Counted from the first letter of the stretch, positions 17,720 through 29,128 are shown. The stretch: 64,000 bases of DNA from Pseudoalteromonas sp. MM1 (GCF_030296835.1 NZ_AP027922.1:558001-622000); one strand, 5' to 3'. The notes: a model not told the origin generated them from the sequence alone. Translations and numbers: made by a program.

Positions 17720-17802
17720 TTTAGGGACTTGTATGGTAGCAATTATTTTAATACTTGTGTTATAACGCAGCGATTATACGTTAAATAATCAGGATTACTA
17801 AT

Positions 17803-18207
17803 ATGACCTTTAAAGTTGATTTTAAAGTGCGCCATTACGAATGTGACTTGCAAGGTATTGTAAATAACAGTGTGTACTTTAATTATTTAGAGCATGCCCG
17901 CCATGAGTTTTTATTTGCGAATGGGGTCGATTTTGCATTGCTTGCCAAGCAAAAGGTTAACCTAGTAGTGATACGCAGTGAGGTTGATTACAAGCATTCA
18001 CTGGTGCCTGAAGATGAATTTTATGTGTCGGTAGAGCCTGAGCGTATAAGCCGGTTAAAGTTTGCGTTTAAGCAGGCAATCGTTCGCAAAAGCGATGAAA
18101 AAATAATGCTTCAAGCTAGGGTAATTGGCACATCGGTTAACGAAAAAGGCCGCCCTTTTTTACCACCCGAAATGGATAACTTATTTAAAAATTGTGATCT
18201 AAATTAA
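17803..18207 (+). CDS. Acyl-CoA thioesterase (4HBT hot-dog family)
   Basis: This is a 134-aa single hot-dog domain protein that probably hydrolyses acyl-CoA or acyl-ACP thioesters. The N-terminal motif RHYECDLQGIVNNSVYFNYLEHAR (about 9-32) holds the conserved Asp and the Tyr-Glu helix start of the YbgC/4-hydroxybenzoyl-CoA thioesterase group. It lacks the tol-pal context of ybgC, so it is better seen as a paralogue of that group. It is divergent from the TonB receptor gene with an 83-bp gap. Substrate is unknown. Confidence 0.8.
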   Translation: MTFKVDFKVRHYECDLQGIVNNSVYFNYLEHARHEFLFANGVDFALLAKQKVNLVVIRSEVDYKHSLVPEDEFYVSVEPERISRLKFAFKQAIVRKSDEKIMLQARVIGTSVNEKGRPFLPPEMDNLFKNCDLN

Positions 18208-18327
18208 ACTGTTTAACTTTTAAACTACCATAGAACAAAAATTTACATTTAAAACATGCATTTTTAACGGATAAACCGCATAAAAATTGTTACTATTACT
18301 GTAATTAAATATTTAGTTAGTAATAGC

Positions 18328-18726
18328 ATGAAATTAGCAGCACTACCGATACTTTTGATCGGTTTATGTATTGGTTGTACAGCCACAGGGACGGTGACCA
18401 CTGAGCAGCTAAAGTACACACAATGGCAACTATCAAAGGTTGATGGGTTGGCTGTGCCGGCCTCTTACAGAGCGTCAATAAGCTTTATTGAAGCGTTGCA
18501 AGTAAACGGGTTTGCAGGATGTAATAAGTTTTTTGGTGAAGGCGAGCTTGAAGACAGCAGCATTAGCGTTAATAAACTAGGTATGACACGTAAGTCGTGC
18601 GGGGTAGATGTTGATGCGCTAGAACAGCAGTTTTTACAAGCGCTCAGAGAGGGGGCAACACTTACCATGCAAGGCTCACAGTTGGTTATGCAAGGTAATA
18701 AAACTTTTTTGTTTATTGCAAAGTAG
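18328..18726 (+). CDS. META-domain protein, probable lipoprotein
   Basis: This 132-aa exported protein carries a META/HslJ-like domain: KYTQWQLSKVDG (about 29-40), then FAGCNKFFGEGEL and a closing VMQGNKTFLFIAK. The N-terminus is hydrophobic (MKLAALPILLIGLCIGC) with a Cys that could be lipidated, although the lipobox is not ideal. META-domain proteins are linked to envelope stress and motility, and their activity is unknown. It stands alone between the thioesterase and the thiamine operon. Confidence 0.75.
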   Translation: MKLAALPILLIGLCIGCTATGTVTTEQLKYTQWQLSKVDGLAVPASYRASISFIEALQVNGFAGCNKFFGEGELEDSSISVNKLGMTRKSCGVDVDALEQQFLQALREGATLTMQGSQLVMQGNKTFLFIAK

Positions 18727-18837
18727 TGATATGAGTATTTGAGGTTGCCTCTTGCAGGCAATTTTTAACTGGCGTACACTCAGCGTAGATTTGCTAAAAA
18801 ACAATGGTAAATCAACGAACAAATTTTATATATTTTA

Positions 18838-18926
18838 CTTGTCGGAGTGCCTTAACTCGTTAAGGCTGAGATCGCGAAAGCGGGATCCGTGAACCTGATC
18901 AGGTTAAAACCTGCGTAGGGAACAAG
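18838..18926 (+). promoter_or_regulatory. TPP riboswitch (THI element)
   Basis: The aptamer consensus is complete: CTTGT/ACAAG closing stem (18838 and 18922-18926), CGGAGTGCC, GGCTGAGATCGCG, GGATCCGTGAACCTGATC and the final AAACCTGCGTAGGGAA. It lies 156 bp upstream of thiC and should shut off the operon when thiamine pyrophosphate is abundant. Confidence 0.97.
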
Positions 18927-18939
18927 CTGCCTAAAATGG

Positions 18940-18961
18940 GACGCTTGTGCGTCTTTTTTTA
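18940..18961 (+). terminator. Riboswitch expression-platform terminator
   Basis: GACGC-TTGT-GCGTC is followed by eight T, 14 bp after the aptamer. This is the expected transcriptional off switch. About 120 bp of further leader follow before thiC, with no other gene. Confidence 0.8.
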
Positions 18962-19078
18962 TGCGCACAACAAAATAACTAGCCATTTTAGGCCGCAAAG
19001 CAGCATAAACACTGCTTTACGATCTTTCTCTATTCCTTATGGAATATCTGACAAGACAACCCTTTAGCAATGAGGTAA

Positions 19079-21034
<1,956 letters not shown>

Positions 21035-21050
21035 CGCAGCTTTGAGCATT

Positions 21051-21132
21051 AGCTGTCAGTTATCGGTAATAAAGTAAGTAACATAGAGGCAATAGTTGCT
21101 TTACTGACAGCTGAAAACTGATGGCTATGGGC
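21051..21132. repeat. Two short decayed heptamer runs in inverted orientation
   Basis: AGCTGTCAGTTATCGG at 21051 reads on the minus strand as heptamers CGATAAC and TGACAGC. From 21105 the plus strand reads TGACAGC, TGAAAAC, TGATGGC, TATGGGC. The AGCTGTCAGT and ACTGACAGCT parts form a 10-bp inverted repeat about 40 bp apart. It lies inside the thi operon between thiC and thiO. Confidence 0.6.
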
Positions 21133-21149
21133 TTCATTTAGGAGGTTTT

Positions 21150-22151
21150 ATGTTTTGCAACATTGCGGTTGTGGGCTTTGGCTTAGCAGGGCGTTTAGCT
21201 GCCCTTGAGCTTAGTAAGTCGCATCATGTAACAGTGTTTGAAGCCAGTGATGAACACACACAAAATAGTGCCGGTAAAGTGGCTGCAGCAATGCTTGCTC
21301 CGCTTGCTGAGTCGGTAATGTGTGAAACAGATTTAGCCATTATGGGGCTAAATTCACTCAAGCGCTGGCCAGAGATAGTGAGCGAGCTTGAAGGTGAAGT
21401 TTTTTATCAGCAAAAAGGCACGCTGGTTGTAGCGCACCAGCAAGATAAAGGTGACTTACAAAGTTTTAGCCAGCGAATAAAGCCTATAGCAGGGCACAGC
21501 GCGCAGACGTTAAATGCTCAGCAAATAACGCAGTTAGAGCCCGAATTAGCTGATCGTTTTAATCAAGGTGTGTTTTTACCCTGCGAAGGGCAAATAGATA
21601 ATCAGGCTTTTTATAAAGCAAGTTTTACCATGCTTAATAAACGCAAGGTTAAGTTTGTTTTTAACCAACGCGTTAGCATTCAAAACGGCGAGGTGAATAA
21701 CCGCCCGTTTGATTACATTATTGATTGTCGTGGCTTAGGTGCTAAAGCCGATAAGCCACTGAGAGGAGTACGCGGAGAAGTAGCCAGGCTTTATGCGCCA
21801 GAGGTTAATTTAATGCGGCCGGTGCGTTTAATGCACCCGCGTTACCCAATTTACATAGCGCCAAAACCAAATAATGAATACGTGATCGGTGCAACCGAAA
21901 TTGAGTCTGACGATAGTGGCCCTGCAACAGTGCGCTCCACACTCGAGCTGCTCTCGGCGGCCTACACTGTGCACAGCGGGTTTGCCGAAGCGCGGCTGTT
22001 AAATATTCAAAGCGGGCTGCGCCCTGCATTTAAAAACAACCGACCAGAAGTTTTAAAAGAAGGTAACGTAATTAGCATTAACGGGTTATATCGCCATGGT
22101 TATATGTTAGGCCCTGCGTTAGTGACTGATGCGTTATCAAAAATAGGGTGA
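21150..22151 (+). CDS. thiO: Glycine oxidase-type FAD oxidoreductase
   Basis: ThiO oxidises glycine to the imine (dehydroglycine) needed for the thiazole ring. The FAD-binding motif VVGFGLAGRLAALEL sits at residues 7-21, followed by the acidic end of strand two (VTVFEAS). The C-terminal NGLYRHGYMLGPAL block is typical of DAO-family ThiO. The 333-aa length is slightly short for the family. A strong AGGAGG lies before the ATG. Position between thiC and thiS and the absence of thiH in this operon support the role. Confidence 0.9.
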   Translation: MFCNIAVVGFGLAGRLAALELSKSHHVTVFEASDEHTQNSAGKVAAAMLAPLAESVMCETDLAIMGLNSLKRWPEIVSELEGEVFYQQKGTLVVAHQQDKGDLQSFSQRIKPIAGHSAQTLNAQQITQLEPELADRFNQGVFLPCEGQIDNQAFYKASFTMLNKRKVKFVFNQRVSIQNGEVNNRPFDYIIDCRGLGAKADKPLRGVRGEVARLYAPEVNLMRPVRLMHPRYPIYIAPKPNNEYVIGATEIESDDSGPATVRSTLELLSAAYTVHSGFAEARLLNIQSGLRPAFKNNRPEVLKEGNVISINGLYRHGYMLGPALVTDALSKIG

Positions 22152-22158
22152 GTAATAA

Positions 22159-22353
22159 ATGACGATAACAATTAATGGTGAGCGGCTAACTATTAAAAGC
22201 GCAAAGCTTGTTGAAATATTACAAAATTTTGGTGCTAAGACGCCTTTTGCAGTGGCGATAAATGGCGAGTTTATTCCACAAAGCCTGCACGCCAGCACTA
22301 CGATTAATGAAGGGGATAGCATCGAGTTGTTGTCGCCTATCCAAGGCGGGTAG
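22159..22353 (+). CDS. thiS: Sulfur carrier protein ThiS
   Basis: ThiS is a 64-aa ubiquitin-like protein that carries sulfur as a thiocarboxylate for thiazole synthesis. It begins with [12 protein letters not shown] and ends in the required Gly-Gly (LLSPIQGG), which ThiF adenylates. It starts 7 bp after thiO and ends just before thiG, as expected for partners made in equal amounts. Confidence 0.95.
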   Translation: MTITINGERLTIKSAKLVEILQNFGAKTPFAVAINGEFIPQSLHASTTINEGDSIELLSPIQGG

Positions 22354-22354
22354 C

Positions 22355-23149
22355 ATGATGCAAGGTAACGATAACCTAATTATTTATGGTGAACAATTTA
22401 ATAGCCGATTGTTAATAGGCTCGGCGCTTTATCCCTCTCCCGCTGTTATGGAAGAGTCAATAAAAGCCTCTGGCGCGCAAATAGTAACGGTGTCATTAAG
22501 GCGCCAGCAAAGCGTGGCAGCGGGGGATAATTTTTGGCAATTAATTAAAAATACTGGCCTTAAAATACTGCCAAACACAGCAGGGTGCCACAGTGTAAAA
22601 GAAGCTGTAACACTTGCTAAAATGTGCCGTGAAGTATTTGCAACCGATTGGATTAAGCTTGAACTAATAGGTGATGACTACAACTTACAACCCGACCCAT
22701 TTGCACTTTTAGAAGCCACAAAAATATTAATTGATGATGGCTTTAAAGTATTACCCTACTGCACCGATGACTTAGTACTTTGTCAGCGCTTAAACGAGCT
22801 AGGGTGTGAGGTGCTTATGCCGTGGGGGGCGCCAATAGGCACCGGTAAAGGCTTGTTAAATAGTTATAATCTAAAAACCATTCGCGAGCGTTTACCAAAT
22901 ACAACATTAATTGTTGATGCGGGCCTTGGCTTACCTTCGCATGCCTGCCAAGCACTTGAGTTAGGGTATGATGCGGTATTATTAAATTCAGCCATTGCAG
23001 GGGCTGGCTGCCCAGTTACGATGAGCCGTGCATTTAAAGCCGCAGTAGAGGCAGGGCGCTTTGCATTTAATGCCAAAGCAATGCCCGAAAAAGATCTAGC
23101 AGCCCCCTCAACCCCTACAATGGGTATGCCGTTTTGGCATCAGCAGTAA
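22355..23149 (+). CDS. thiG: Thiazole synthase
   Basis: ThiG is a TIM-barrel enzyme that joins DXP, dehydroglycine and ThiS sulfur into thiazole phosphate. I set the start at the ATG at 22355, just after the thiS stop, giving 264 aa; an open frame continuing further upstream overlaps thiS and has no support. Visible blocks are [11 protein letters not shown] (near 18-28), [12 protein letters not shown] (near 99-110, with the likely Schiff-base Lys), [17 protein letters not shown] and the phosphate-binding [11 protein letters not shown]. Confidence 0.95.
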   Translation: MMQGNDNLIIYGEQFNSRLLIGSALYPSPAVMEESIKASGAQIVTVSLRRQQSVAAGDNFWQLIKNTGLKILPNTAGCHSVKEAVTLAKMCREVFATDWIKLELIGDDYNLQPDPFALLEATKILIDDGFKVLPYCTDDLVLCQRLNELGCEVLMPWGAPIGTGKGLLNSYNLKTIRERLPNTTLIVDAGLGLPSHACQALELGYDAVLLNSAIAGAGCPVTMSRAFKAAVEAGRFAFNAKAMPEKDLAAPSTPTMGMPFWHQQ

Positions 23150-23162
23150 GGAAATAAAGAGT

Positions 23163-24689
23163 ATGAATAATTTAGTGTGGACAATTGCCGGATCTGACTC
23201 TGGCGGCGGTGCAGGCATTCAAGCTGATATAAAAGCAATGCAAAGTTTTGGTGTGCATGGCTGCACGGCAATTACGGCGCTTACTGCACAAAATAGTTTA
23301 GGCGTAGAGGCTATTAATGCAGTGTCTACCGATATTATTGAATCGCAATTACTTGCACTCGAAAGCGATATGAAAGCCAAAGTAATTAAAATTGGCATGC
23401 TGGCTAATGTGCAGCAAATTCAATTAATAAGCGAGCATATAGCGCATTACAAAGCTAAATGGCCTGTACCGCCAGTGATAGTTTATGACCCCGTTGCTAT
23501 TGCATCAAGCGGTGATGTATTAACCGAAGAAGATACCGTAAGTGCTATTAAAGAATGCTTAATGCCGCTGGTGGATGTAATAACGCCTAACACGCACGAA
23601 ACGCAATTATTAACAGGGGTGTATTTAATTGGCCCAAGCGCCGTGAAAGACGCTGCAAATAAGTTATTAAGTTGGGGCGCAAAAGCGGTTGTTATTAAAG
23701 GCGGGCACTGGGATTACCCATCAGGTTATTGTATTGATTACTGCACACAAAACGGCGAAGAGTATTGGCTTGGTAATAAAAAAATTCAAAGCCCTCATAG
23801 TCATGGTACCGGTTGCAGCATGGCCTCGGTAATTGCCGCATGTTTAGCAAAAGACTTCCCGCTAAAAGATGCCTTTATTTTAGCCAAAGCTTATATAAAT
23901 CAGGGCTTAAAGCAGTCGGTTAGATACGGCGAAGGAATAGGCCCTGTTGCGCATACTGCTTTTCCTACAAATTTAGATGACTACCCGCAAGTTATAGAGC
24001 CAGGTAGCTGGCTTGGTGATGAACTAGATTTTGATGTGCCGCTTGAATTTAATATTGCTGCAGATTTTGCCCCTTGTGAGAGTAAAAATTTAGGCTTATA
24101 TGCTGTGGTCGATAGCCTAGATTGGCTAGAAAAATGTTTACAGCAAGGTATTACGACCGCGCAACTTCGTGTTAAAAATAAAACTGGCCTTGAGCTTGAT
24201 GAACTCATAAAACAGGCCGTAGAGCTGGGTAAAAAGCACCACGCTCACGTATTTATAAACGACTATTGGCAGTTGGCAATTAAGCACGGTGCCTACGGCG
24301 TACACTTAGGGCAAGAGGATTTAGAAACTGCTAATTTAGCAGCTATTAAAGAGGCTGGGTTAAGACTTGGGCTTTCTACACACGGCTTTTACGAAATGCT
24401 CCGTGCCCACAACTACCGACCAAGTTATATGGCGTTTGGTGCTATTTACCCAACCACCACCAAGGATATGAGCGGGCAAATACAAGGGCTCGATAAGCTT
24501 AAAAAGTGTGTGCCATTAATGCAAAGCTACCCAACGGTTGCCATTGGCGGCATAGATTTAGCCCGCGCAAGCGAAGTTGCAAATACAGGAGTAGGCAGTG
24601 TTGCTGTTGTACGAGCGATTACTGAATCGGATGATTATATTGCAGCAATTAGTGCGCTACAAAGAGCTATAAACCAGCCTAATGGATAA
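23163..24689 (+). CDS. thiDE: Bifunctional HMP(-P) kinase / thiamine-phosphate synthase fusion
   Basis: This 508-aa fusion joins ThiD and ThiE. Residues 1-265 are a ribokinase-fold HMP kinase: WTIAGSDSGGGAGIQADIKAMQ at the start, and SPHSHGTGCSMASVIAA with the catalytic Cys/anion hole near 216-232. Residues about 310-505 are a thiamine-phosphate synthase: TTAQLRVKN, HVFINDYWQLA, GVHLGQEDL and a YMAFGAIYPTTTK phosphate loop. It therefore phosphorylates HMP twice and couples it to the thiazole. It overlaps thiF by 8 bp, implying translational coupling. Confidence 0.95.
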   Translation: MNNLVWTIAGSDSGGGAGIQADIKAMQSFGVHGCTAITALTAQNSLGVEAINAVSTDIIESQLLALESDMKAKVIKIGMLANVQQIQLISEHIAHYKAKWPVPPVIVYDPVAIASSGDVLTEEDTVSAIKECLMPLVDVITPNTHETQLLTGVYLIGPSAVKDAANKLLSWGAKAVVIKGGHWDYPSGYCIDYCTQNGEEYWLGNKKIQSPHSHGTGCSMASVIAACLAKDFPLKDAFILAKAYINQGLKQSVRYGEGIGPVAHTAFPTNLDDYPQVIEPGSWLGDELDFDVPLEFNIAADFAPCESKNLGLYAVVDSLDWLEKCLQQGITTAQLRVKNKTGLELDELIKQAVELGKKHHAHVFINDYWQLAIKHGAYGVHLGQEDLETANLAAIKEAGLRLGLSTHGFYEMLRAHNYRPSYMAFGAIYPTTTKDMSGQIQGLDKLKKCVPLMQSYPTVAIGGIDLARASEVANTGVGSVAVVRAITESDDYIAAISALQRAINQPNG

Positions 24690-25428
24690 ACTCAACGATA
24701 AAGAAACCCTGCGTTATAGTCGCCACTTATTATTAGAAGAGGTAGGGCTAGAAGGGCAGTTAGCACTAAAAGCTGCAACTGTTGCTGTAGTCGGTGCTGG
24801 CGGGTTAGGTAGCCCTGCGCTTTTGTATTTAGCTGCGGCGGGTATTGGTACGCTAGTTTTAATAGACGATGATGCGGTTGAGCTATCTAACTTACAGCGC
24901 CAAGTGCTTTATAAAGTAAATCACCTAGGGCAAAGCAAGGTAGCGGCCGCTGGTAAAGTATTAGCGAGTCTTAATAATCAAATAGATATAGTGACACATT
25001 GTAAAAAACTCGATGATAATAACGCTGCTGAGCTTTTAAATAATGCCGATGTAGTGCTTGATTGCTCAGATAATTTTGCCACACGTTATAGTGTTAATCG
25101 CTATTGTATTGCCAATAAAACCCCATTAATTGCAGGTGCAGCACTGGCAACGAAAGGGCAGTTAATGGGGTTTGATTTTAAGAAAAGTAATAGCCCGTGT
25201 TATGGCTGCATTTTTACAAAAAATGACGCCGCCCCCGCTGTAAATTGTAGTAATGCCGGTGTAATAAGCCCATTGTTAGGGGTTATAGGCTCTATGCAGG
25301 CCCAGCTTACGCTTAATATGCTATTAGGGCATGTTGAGGGAAGTGTGTTTATTACCTTCGATGCGCTGAGCTTAAAACAACAGCATTTTAAAGTAGTTAA
25401 AGATTTAAACTGCAAAGAGTGCGGTTGA
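24682..25428 (+). CDS. thiF: ThiS adenylyltransferase
   Basis: ThiF adenylates the C-terminal glycine of ThiS before sulfur transfer. It is an E1-like protein of 248 aa with the Rossmann motif VVGAGGLGSPALLYL (about 35-49), the SNLQRQVLY Arg finger region, CSDNFATRYSVN, and zinc-binding cysteine pairs CYGC (about 173-176) and CKEC near the end. It closes the operon; MoeB is a close relative, but context and the ThiS partner support ThiF. Confidence 0.93.
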   Translation: MDKLNDKETLRYSRHLLLEEVGLEGQLALKAATVAVVGAGGLGSPALLYLAAAGIGTLVLIDDDAVELSNLQRQVLYKVNHLGQSKVAAAGKVLASLNNQIDIVTHCKKLDDNNAAELLNNADVVLDCSDNFATRYSVNRYCIANKTPLIAGAALATKGQLMGFDFKKSNSPCYGCIFTKNDAAPAVNCSNAGVISPLLGVIGSMQAQLTLNMLLGHVEGSVFITFDALSLKQQHFKVVKDLNCKECG

Positions 25429-25454
25429 TAAAGTATGAGGTAATTCACGAGGGA

Positions 25455-25772
25455 AGCCATGAGAAGCTGCGCTTCTAACGTGAGCAAGCTCTACGTCTAC
25501 AGCTGAAATTAGCATCGTGGTTTAATGAATCCGTAGGCGCCTTGCTTGCGCATTTGGAATTTATGCTGTGTACATTTATTAATGCAAAATATCCGACGCG
25601 AGGTAAACTCGCTGCTACTAGCTTTGCACTCTTTTTTTAAGAATTAATTCACAAAGAGGTTAAGAGGCGCTGCGTTTTAGAGGATAAAGTTGTAAACGCC
25701 TTGCTTGCAGGCGCGTTGATATAAAATCTATCTACGCTTTGTATTTTTAACGTGAGCAAGCTCTACGTCTAC
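25455..25772. repeat. REP-like cluster between thiF and psd
   Basis: CCATGAGAAGCTGCGCTTC followed by ACGTGAGCAAGCTCTACGT..CTAC (25478-25500), a GTAGGCGCC hairpin (about 25532), a GCGAGGTAAACTCGC..CTAC hairpin (about 25600), a spacer remnant and another GTGAGCAAGCTCTAC hairpin (25749-25772) are all copies of elements seen elsewhere. No gene is supported. Confidence 0.8.
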
Positions 25773-25776
25773 CAAT

Positions 25777-25815
25777 AAAAAAGCACCGCGTTTGTAATAA
25801 ACGCGGTGCTTTTTT
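25777..25815. terminator. Bidirectional terminator, thiF / psd
   Basis: AAAAAAGCACCGCGTTT faces AAACGCGGTGCTTTTTT with loop GTAAT, between convergent genes. It is near-identical in design to the terminator at 15474-15510 and is likewise followed by ATCTTTAAC and a TGACAAC array. Confidence 0.9.
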
Positions 25816-25824
25816 ATCTTTAAC

Positions 25825-25887
25825 TGACAACTGACAACTGACAACTGACAACTGACAACTGACAACTGACAACTGACAACTGACAGC
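25825..25887 (+). repeat. Heptamer array, 8 x TGACAAC plus terminal TGACAGC
   Basis: Eight TGACAAC units (25825-25880) end with a TGACAGC variant (25881-25887). The next base, 25888, begins the stop codon of psd on the minus strand. Confidence 0.95.
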
Positions 25888-26766
25888 TTACTGCTCTTCA
25901 CTTTCTTTAATTGTTGCAAATGCGGTGTTTAAACGCGTTACTGTTTCTGGCAGTTGGTCGTCTAAAATGTCTGCTTTATCTGCACCCCATGCTAGTACTA
26001 CTGTTGAGCCTAGTTTAAAGCGGCCCATTTCTTCCCCTTTTTTAAGGGTGATGGCGTTTTCGCCTTTAGTTGGGTAGTTCCAGCTAAATACATCGCTACC
26101 AGCGGGTGGCGTTACTGTGCCTGCCCATACGGTCTCTATGCTGGCAACAATGGTTGCGCCTACAAGTACCATAGCAAGTGGGCCAATTTCGGTTTCAAAA
26201 ATAGCCACTACACGCTCGTTACGAGCAAATAAATTTGGCACATTTTGCGCAGTGAGTGGATTTACCGAAAATAAGTCGCCCGGTACATAAATCATTTTAC
26301 TTAGTGTACCGTCTATTGGCATATGAATACGGTGATAGTCTTTTGGCGCTAAATAAATAGTCGCAAATTTACCACCTAAAAAGGGGGTAGTGTCGTCTTC
26401 AGAGCCGCCTAATAGCGCTTGTAGGCTGTAGTCATGACCTTTTGCCTGTATTAGCTGCCCATCAACAATGTCACCCAGTTGGCTAATTGCACCATCTACA
26501 GGGTGAGTAATAATGTTGTCACCCTCGGCCATTGGTCGTACGCCGTCTTTTAATGGGCGAGTAAAAAACTCATTAAATGTTTTATAATGGGCGGGGTCTG
26601 AATATTTAGCCTCATTCATGTCTATTTTATATTGCTTAATAAACAATTTGATTAGCGTTGTAGTTAATGCACCCGCTTTAGCTGCTGCTAGTTTTCCTAC
26701 TACGCGTGAAATAAAGTGCTTTGGCATTGCGTACTGCATTGCAATTTTAAATTTGTCTAAACTCAC
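25888..26766 (-). CDS. psd: Phosphatidylserine decarboxylase proenzyme
   Basis: Psd makes phosphatidylethanolamine from phosphatidylserine at the inner membrane. The self-cleaving LGST motif lies at about 252-255 ([12 protein letters not shown]); Ser becomes the pyruvoyl group. Other blocks are FFTRPLK (about 69-75), [11 protein letters not shown] (catalytic Asp, about 87-97) and KDYHRIHMP (catalytic His, about 142-150). The 292-aa length is normal. It is 15 bp downstream of rsgA, as in many gammaproteobacteria, so the two are probably cotranscribed. Confidence 0.95.
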   Translation of the reverse strand: MSLDKFKIAMQYAMPKHFISRVVGKLAAAKAGALTTTLIKLFIKQYKIDMNEAKYSDPAHYKTFNEFFTRPLKDGVRPMAEGDNIITHPVDGAISQLGDIVDGQLIQAKGHDYSLQALLGGSEDDTTPFLGGKFATIYLAPKDYHRIHMPIDGTLSKMIYVPGDLFSVNPLTAQNVPNLFARNERVVAIFETEIGPLAMVLVGATIVASIETVWAGTVTPPAGSDVFSWNYPTKGENAITLKKGEEMGRFKLGSTVVLAWGADKADILDDQLPETVTRLNTAFATIKESEEQ

Positions 26767-26781
26767 AGATTGTTTCCTAAA

Positions 26782-27840
26782 TTAAACGCGAGGTGCGCGA
26801 GCACCAGCACGGCCATCGGCCATTGTTTCTAAAATACGGTGGTAGCTATCGAATCGCATTTGCGAAATATCGCCATCGGCTACCGCTTGTTGAATTATAC
26901 AGCCCGGATCGTTTAAATGCTTACAATCTCTAAAACGACATCCGCCTATAAATTCTCTAAATTCTTTAAAGCACCAAGTAACACGCTCCACCTCTAAGTG
27001 CCATAAACCAAACTCACGTATTCCTGGTGAATCAATTAGGTTACCACCACTTGGTAGGTGATGTAAGCGCGATACAGTGGTGGTATGTTGCCCTAAACCA
27101 CTGTTTTCTGATACTTCTTTTGTTAATATTTCGGCATCAGGAAGTACAGTATTAACTAAAGTTGATTTACCTACGCCACTTTGACCAACAAAAATATTAT
27201 TTTTATCGACCAGTACGCTTTTTAAATCATCAATGCCTTCGCCTGTTACACTACTTACAAGCAATACTTGATAGCCAAGGCCACGGTATATATTGAGTAC
27301 TTTTTGTATTTCACTTAGCCCTTCATCGTCGATTAAATCGATTTTGTTAAGTACTAAAATAGGTTCTATACCCATGTCTTCACAGGCTATTAAATAGCGG
27401 TCAATAATACTCGGTGTAAACTCAGGTAATACTGCGGAGACCATTAAAATTTGGTCTATGTTGGCAGCGATTACTTTTACGCCATCGTAAAAGTCGGGGC
27501 GCGTGAGTTGCGAGCGACGCTCTTGTGTTGCTTCAATAACCCCAGCTAAGTCGCCTTCGCTTACTTTTGCGCGGCGAAATAATACTTCGTCACCACACAC
27601 TAAGTTTGTAACGGTGCGGCGAATATTACAGCGTAATACGTCACCCTCTTGTGTTTCTACATCGGCGTGTTGTCCAAATCGACTGATCACAATGGCGTTT
27701 TCGGTAGCGCCCAGATTATCTGTTTGCCACTCTTGTACGCCACCTTTTGCTGATTTTGTATCGGCGTTATTTAAGCGCTTTTGATGATTAGCCTTGATCC
27801 TGCGAGATTGGCCTTTACTTAATTTTTTCTGTTTTGCCAC
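26782..27840 (-). CDS. rsgA: Ribosome small-subunit-dependent GTPase A
   Basis: RsgA (YjeQ) is a late 30S assembly GTPase. Its circularly permuted GTPase order is visible: G4 LNKIDLI (about 160-166) precedes G1 GQSGVGKST (about 218-226) and G3 DSPGI. An N-terminal OB-fold and a C-terminal zinc motif [14 protein letters not shown] flank it. A basic N-terminus ([14 protein letters not shown]) fits RNA binding. The 352-aa length is normal. It forms an rsgA-psd unit and is divergent from orn, whose product degrades short RNAs. Confidence 0.95.
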   Translation of the reverse strand: MAKQKKLSKGQSRRIKANHQKRLNNADTKSAKGGVQEWQTDNLGATENAIVISRFGQHADVETQEGDVLRCNIRRTVTNLVCGDEVLFRRAKVSEGDLAGVIEATQERRSQLTRPDFYDGVKVIAANIDQILMVSAVLPEFTPSIIDRYLIACEDMGIEPILVLNKIDLIDDEGLSEIQKVLNIYRGLGYQVLLVSSVTGEGIDDLKSVLVDKNNIFVGQSGVGKSTLVNTVLPDAEILTKEVSENSGLGQHTTTVSRLHHLPSGGNLIDSPGIREFGLWHLEVERVTWCFKEFREFIGGCRFRDCKHLNDPGCIIQQAVADGDISQMRFDSYHRILETMADGRAGARAPRV

Positions 27841-27880
27841 TTTTGGCCTATAACCTTGGTTTAAATGTCGGCTTTACGTT

Positions 27881-28039
27881 AATACCAGTTGGCAATACCT
27901 AACCATTTTGAGTGGCTAAACCTGACGCTAGCTAGGTTAAAATTTCTCATTTAGAACAACTAAATAACAAAATTTTTGCCTTGCTATCGACAAGGTTTTA
28001 CTACCTCAAAATAGATTACTTAATTAACCAAAATGGTAT
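27881..28039. repeat. Possible MITE-like palindromic element in the rsgA-orn gap
   Basis: ATACCA at 27882 and TGGTAT at 28034-28039 form short terminal inverted repeats around a 159-bp AT-rich interval without an ORF. Internal runs such as TTAGAACAACTAAATAA and CTTGCTATCGACAAGG are short inverted structures. The promoters for rsgA and orn must also lie in or beside this interval. The evidence for mobility is weak. Confidence 0.35.
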
Positions 28040-28124
28040 AAAAAAAGCTTTAGCTCGACGGTTGATGCTAATATGATATATCGAAATGCGTTGGATCTAA
28101 AGAAAAGCACTGTTTAAGGTTACT

Positions 28125-28670
28125 ATGACTATTAATGAATCTAATTTAATTTGGCTTGATCTGGAAATGACAGGACTTGAGCCGGCTACAGATAAAATAC
28201 TCGAAATTGCAACAGTAGTAACTGATGCCGATTTAAATATACTCGCGGAAGGTCCTACTATAGCTATTCACCAAAGTGATGAGCTGCTAGATGGCATGGA
28301 CGAATGGTGTACTACGCAGCATGGTAAGTCGGGTTTAACGGCGCGTTGTAAAGCCAGTACATATGATGAGGCTTATGCGGTTGAACAAACGCTTAATTTT
28401 TTAAAGCAGTGGGTGCCGGCAGGTAAATCACCTATGTGTGGTAACTCAATAGGCCAAGACCGACGCTTTATGAATAAATACATGCGCGAGCTTGAAGACT
28501 TTTTTCATTATCGCAATTTAGATGTAAGCACGATTAAAGAACTTGCCCGACGTTGGAAGCCTGAAGTTTTGGCACAGGTGAATAAAAAAGGGTCACACCT
28601 TGCGCTTGACGACATTAAAGATTCTATTATGGAATTAAAGGTGTATAGAGAAAAATTCTTTAATTTGTAA
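28125..28670 (+). CDS. orn: Oligoribonuclease
   Basis: Orn is the 3'-5' exonuclease that degrades di- to pentaribonucleotides, including pGpG from c-di-GMP breakdown. DEDDh residues are visible: [13 protein letters not shown] (about 8-20), the middle [14 protein letters not shown] (about 107-120) and [14 protein letters not shown] with the catalytic His near 158. The 181-aa length is standard. It is a monocistronic gene just upstream of the tRNA-Gly cluster. Confidence 0.97.
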   Translation: MTINESNLIWLDLEMTGLEPATDKILEIATVVTDADLNILAEGPTIAIHQSDELLDGMDEWCTTQHGKSGLTARCKASTYDEAYAVEQTLNFLKQWVPAGKSPMCGNSIGQDRRFMNKYMRELEDFFHYRNLDVSTIKELARRWKPEVLAQVNKKGSHLALDDIKDSIMELKVYREKFFNL

Positions 28671-28677
28671 AAAACAC

Positions 28678-28705
28678 TTGCAAACACATTAGATTATTGT
28701 AGAAT
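28678..28705 (+). promoter_or_regulatory. Putative promoter of the tRNA-Gly cluster
   Basis: TTGCAA (28678-28683), a 16-bp spacer and TAGAAT (28700-28705) lie 8 bp after the orn stop. A C/G-rich discriminator (CCTGCCCCGC) follows, as in stringently controlled stable-RNA promoters. A small leader hairpin, AACCCC-TG-CGGGGTT, follows before the first repeat unit. Confidence 0.7.
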
Positions 28706-28763
28706 CCTGCCCCGCTCAAGACGATAACCCCTGCGGGGTTGGTGTGTTTGAGTAAGTTATAAA

Positions 28764-28994
28764 GCGGCACTAGCTCAGTTGCCAGAACGTAGGACGCGAC
28801 CCGTCGCGTACCAACGGACAAATTACTGACTAACTATAAAGCGGCACTAGCTCAGTTGCCAGAACGTAGGACGCGACCCGTCGCGCACCAACGGACAAAT
28901 TACTGACTAACTATAAAGCGGCACTAGCTCAGTTGCCAGAACGTAGGACGCGACCCGTCGCGTACCAACGGACAAATTACTGACTAACTATAAA
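28764..28994 (+). repeat. Three 77-bp tRNA-Gly-like partial units
   Basis: Units start at 28764, 28841 and 28918. Each begins with the first 18 bases of tRNA-Gly (GCGGCACTAGCTCAGTTG) and then departs into CCAGAACGTAGGACGCGACC..GTCGCG, with a GCGAC-CC-GTCGC-like stem. They keep exact 77-bp phase with the true tRNA at 28995. They lack an anticodon arm and 3' acceptor strand, so they cannot be tRNAs. Confidence 0.9.
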
Positions 28995-29070
28995 GCGGCA
29001 CTAGCTCAGTTGGTAGAGCGCGACCTTGCCAAGGTCGAGGTCACGAGTTCGAGCCTCGTGTGCCGCTCCA
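28995..29070 (+). tRNA. tRNA-Gly (GCC), copy 1
   Basis: This is a 76-nt cloverleaf with acceptor strands GCGGCAC and GTGCCGC, D arm AGCTCAGTTGGTAGAGC, anticodon stem CGACC/GGTCG with loop TTGCCAA (anticodon GCC), T loop GTTCGAG and encoded CCA. It decodes GGC/GGU. Confidence 0.97.
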
Positions 29071-29128
29071 ATTTCTCACCAAAAGAAATTGGAATAGCGT
29101 ATAGCTCATAAAATTTATAGTTCATAAA

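Noticed and set aside
25728..25919. 63-aa minus-strand ORF with SVVSCQL repeats
   Set aside because: It is the antisense reading of the TGACAAC array plus a REP element.
28764..28994. Additional functional tRNA genes at the partial units
   Set aside because: Only the first 18 bases match tRNA-Gly; there is no anticodon arm, T arm or 3' acceptor strand.
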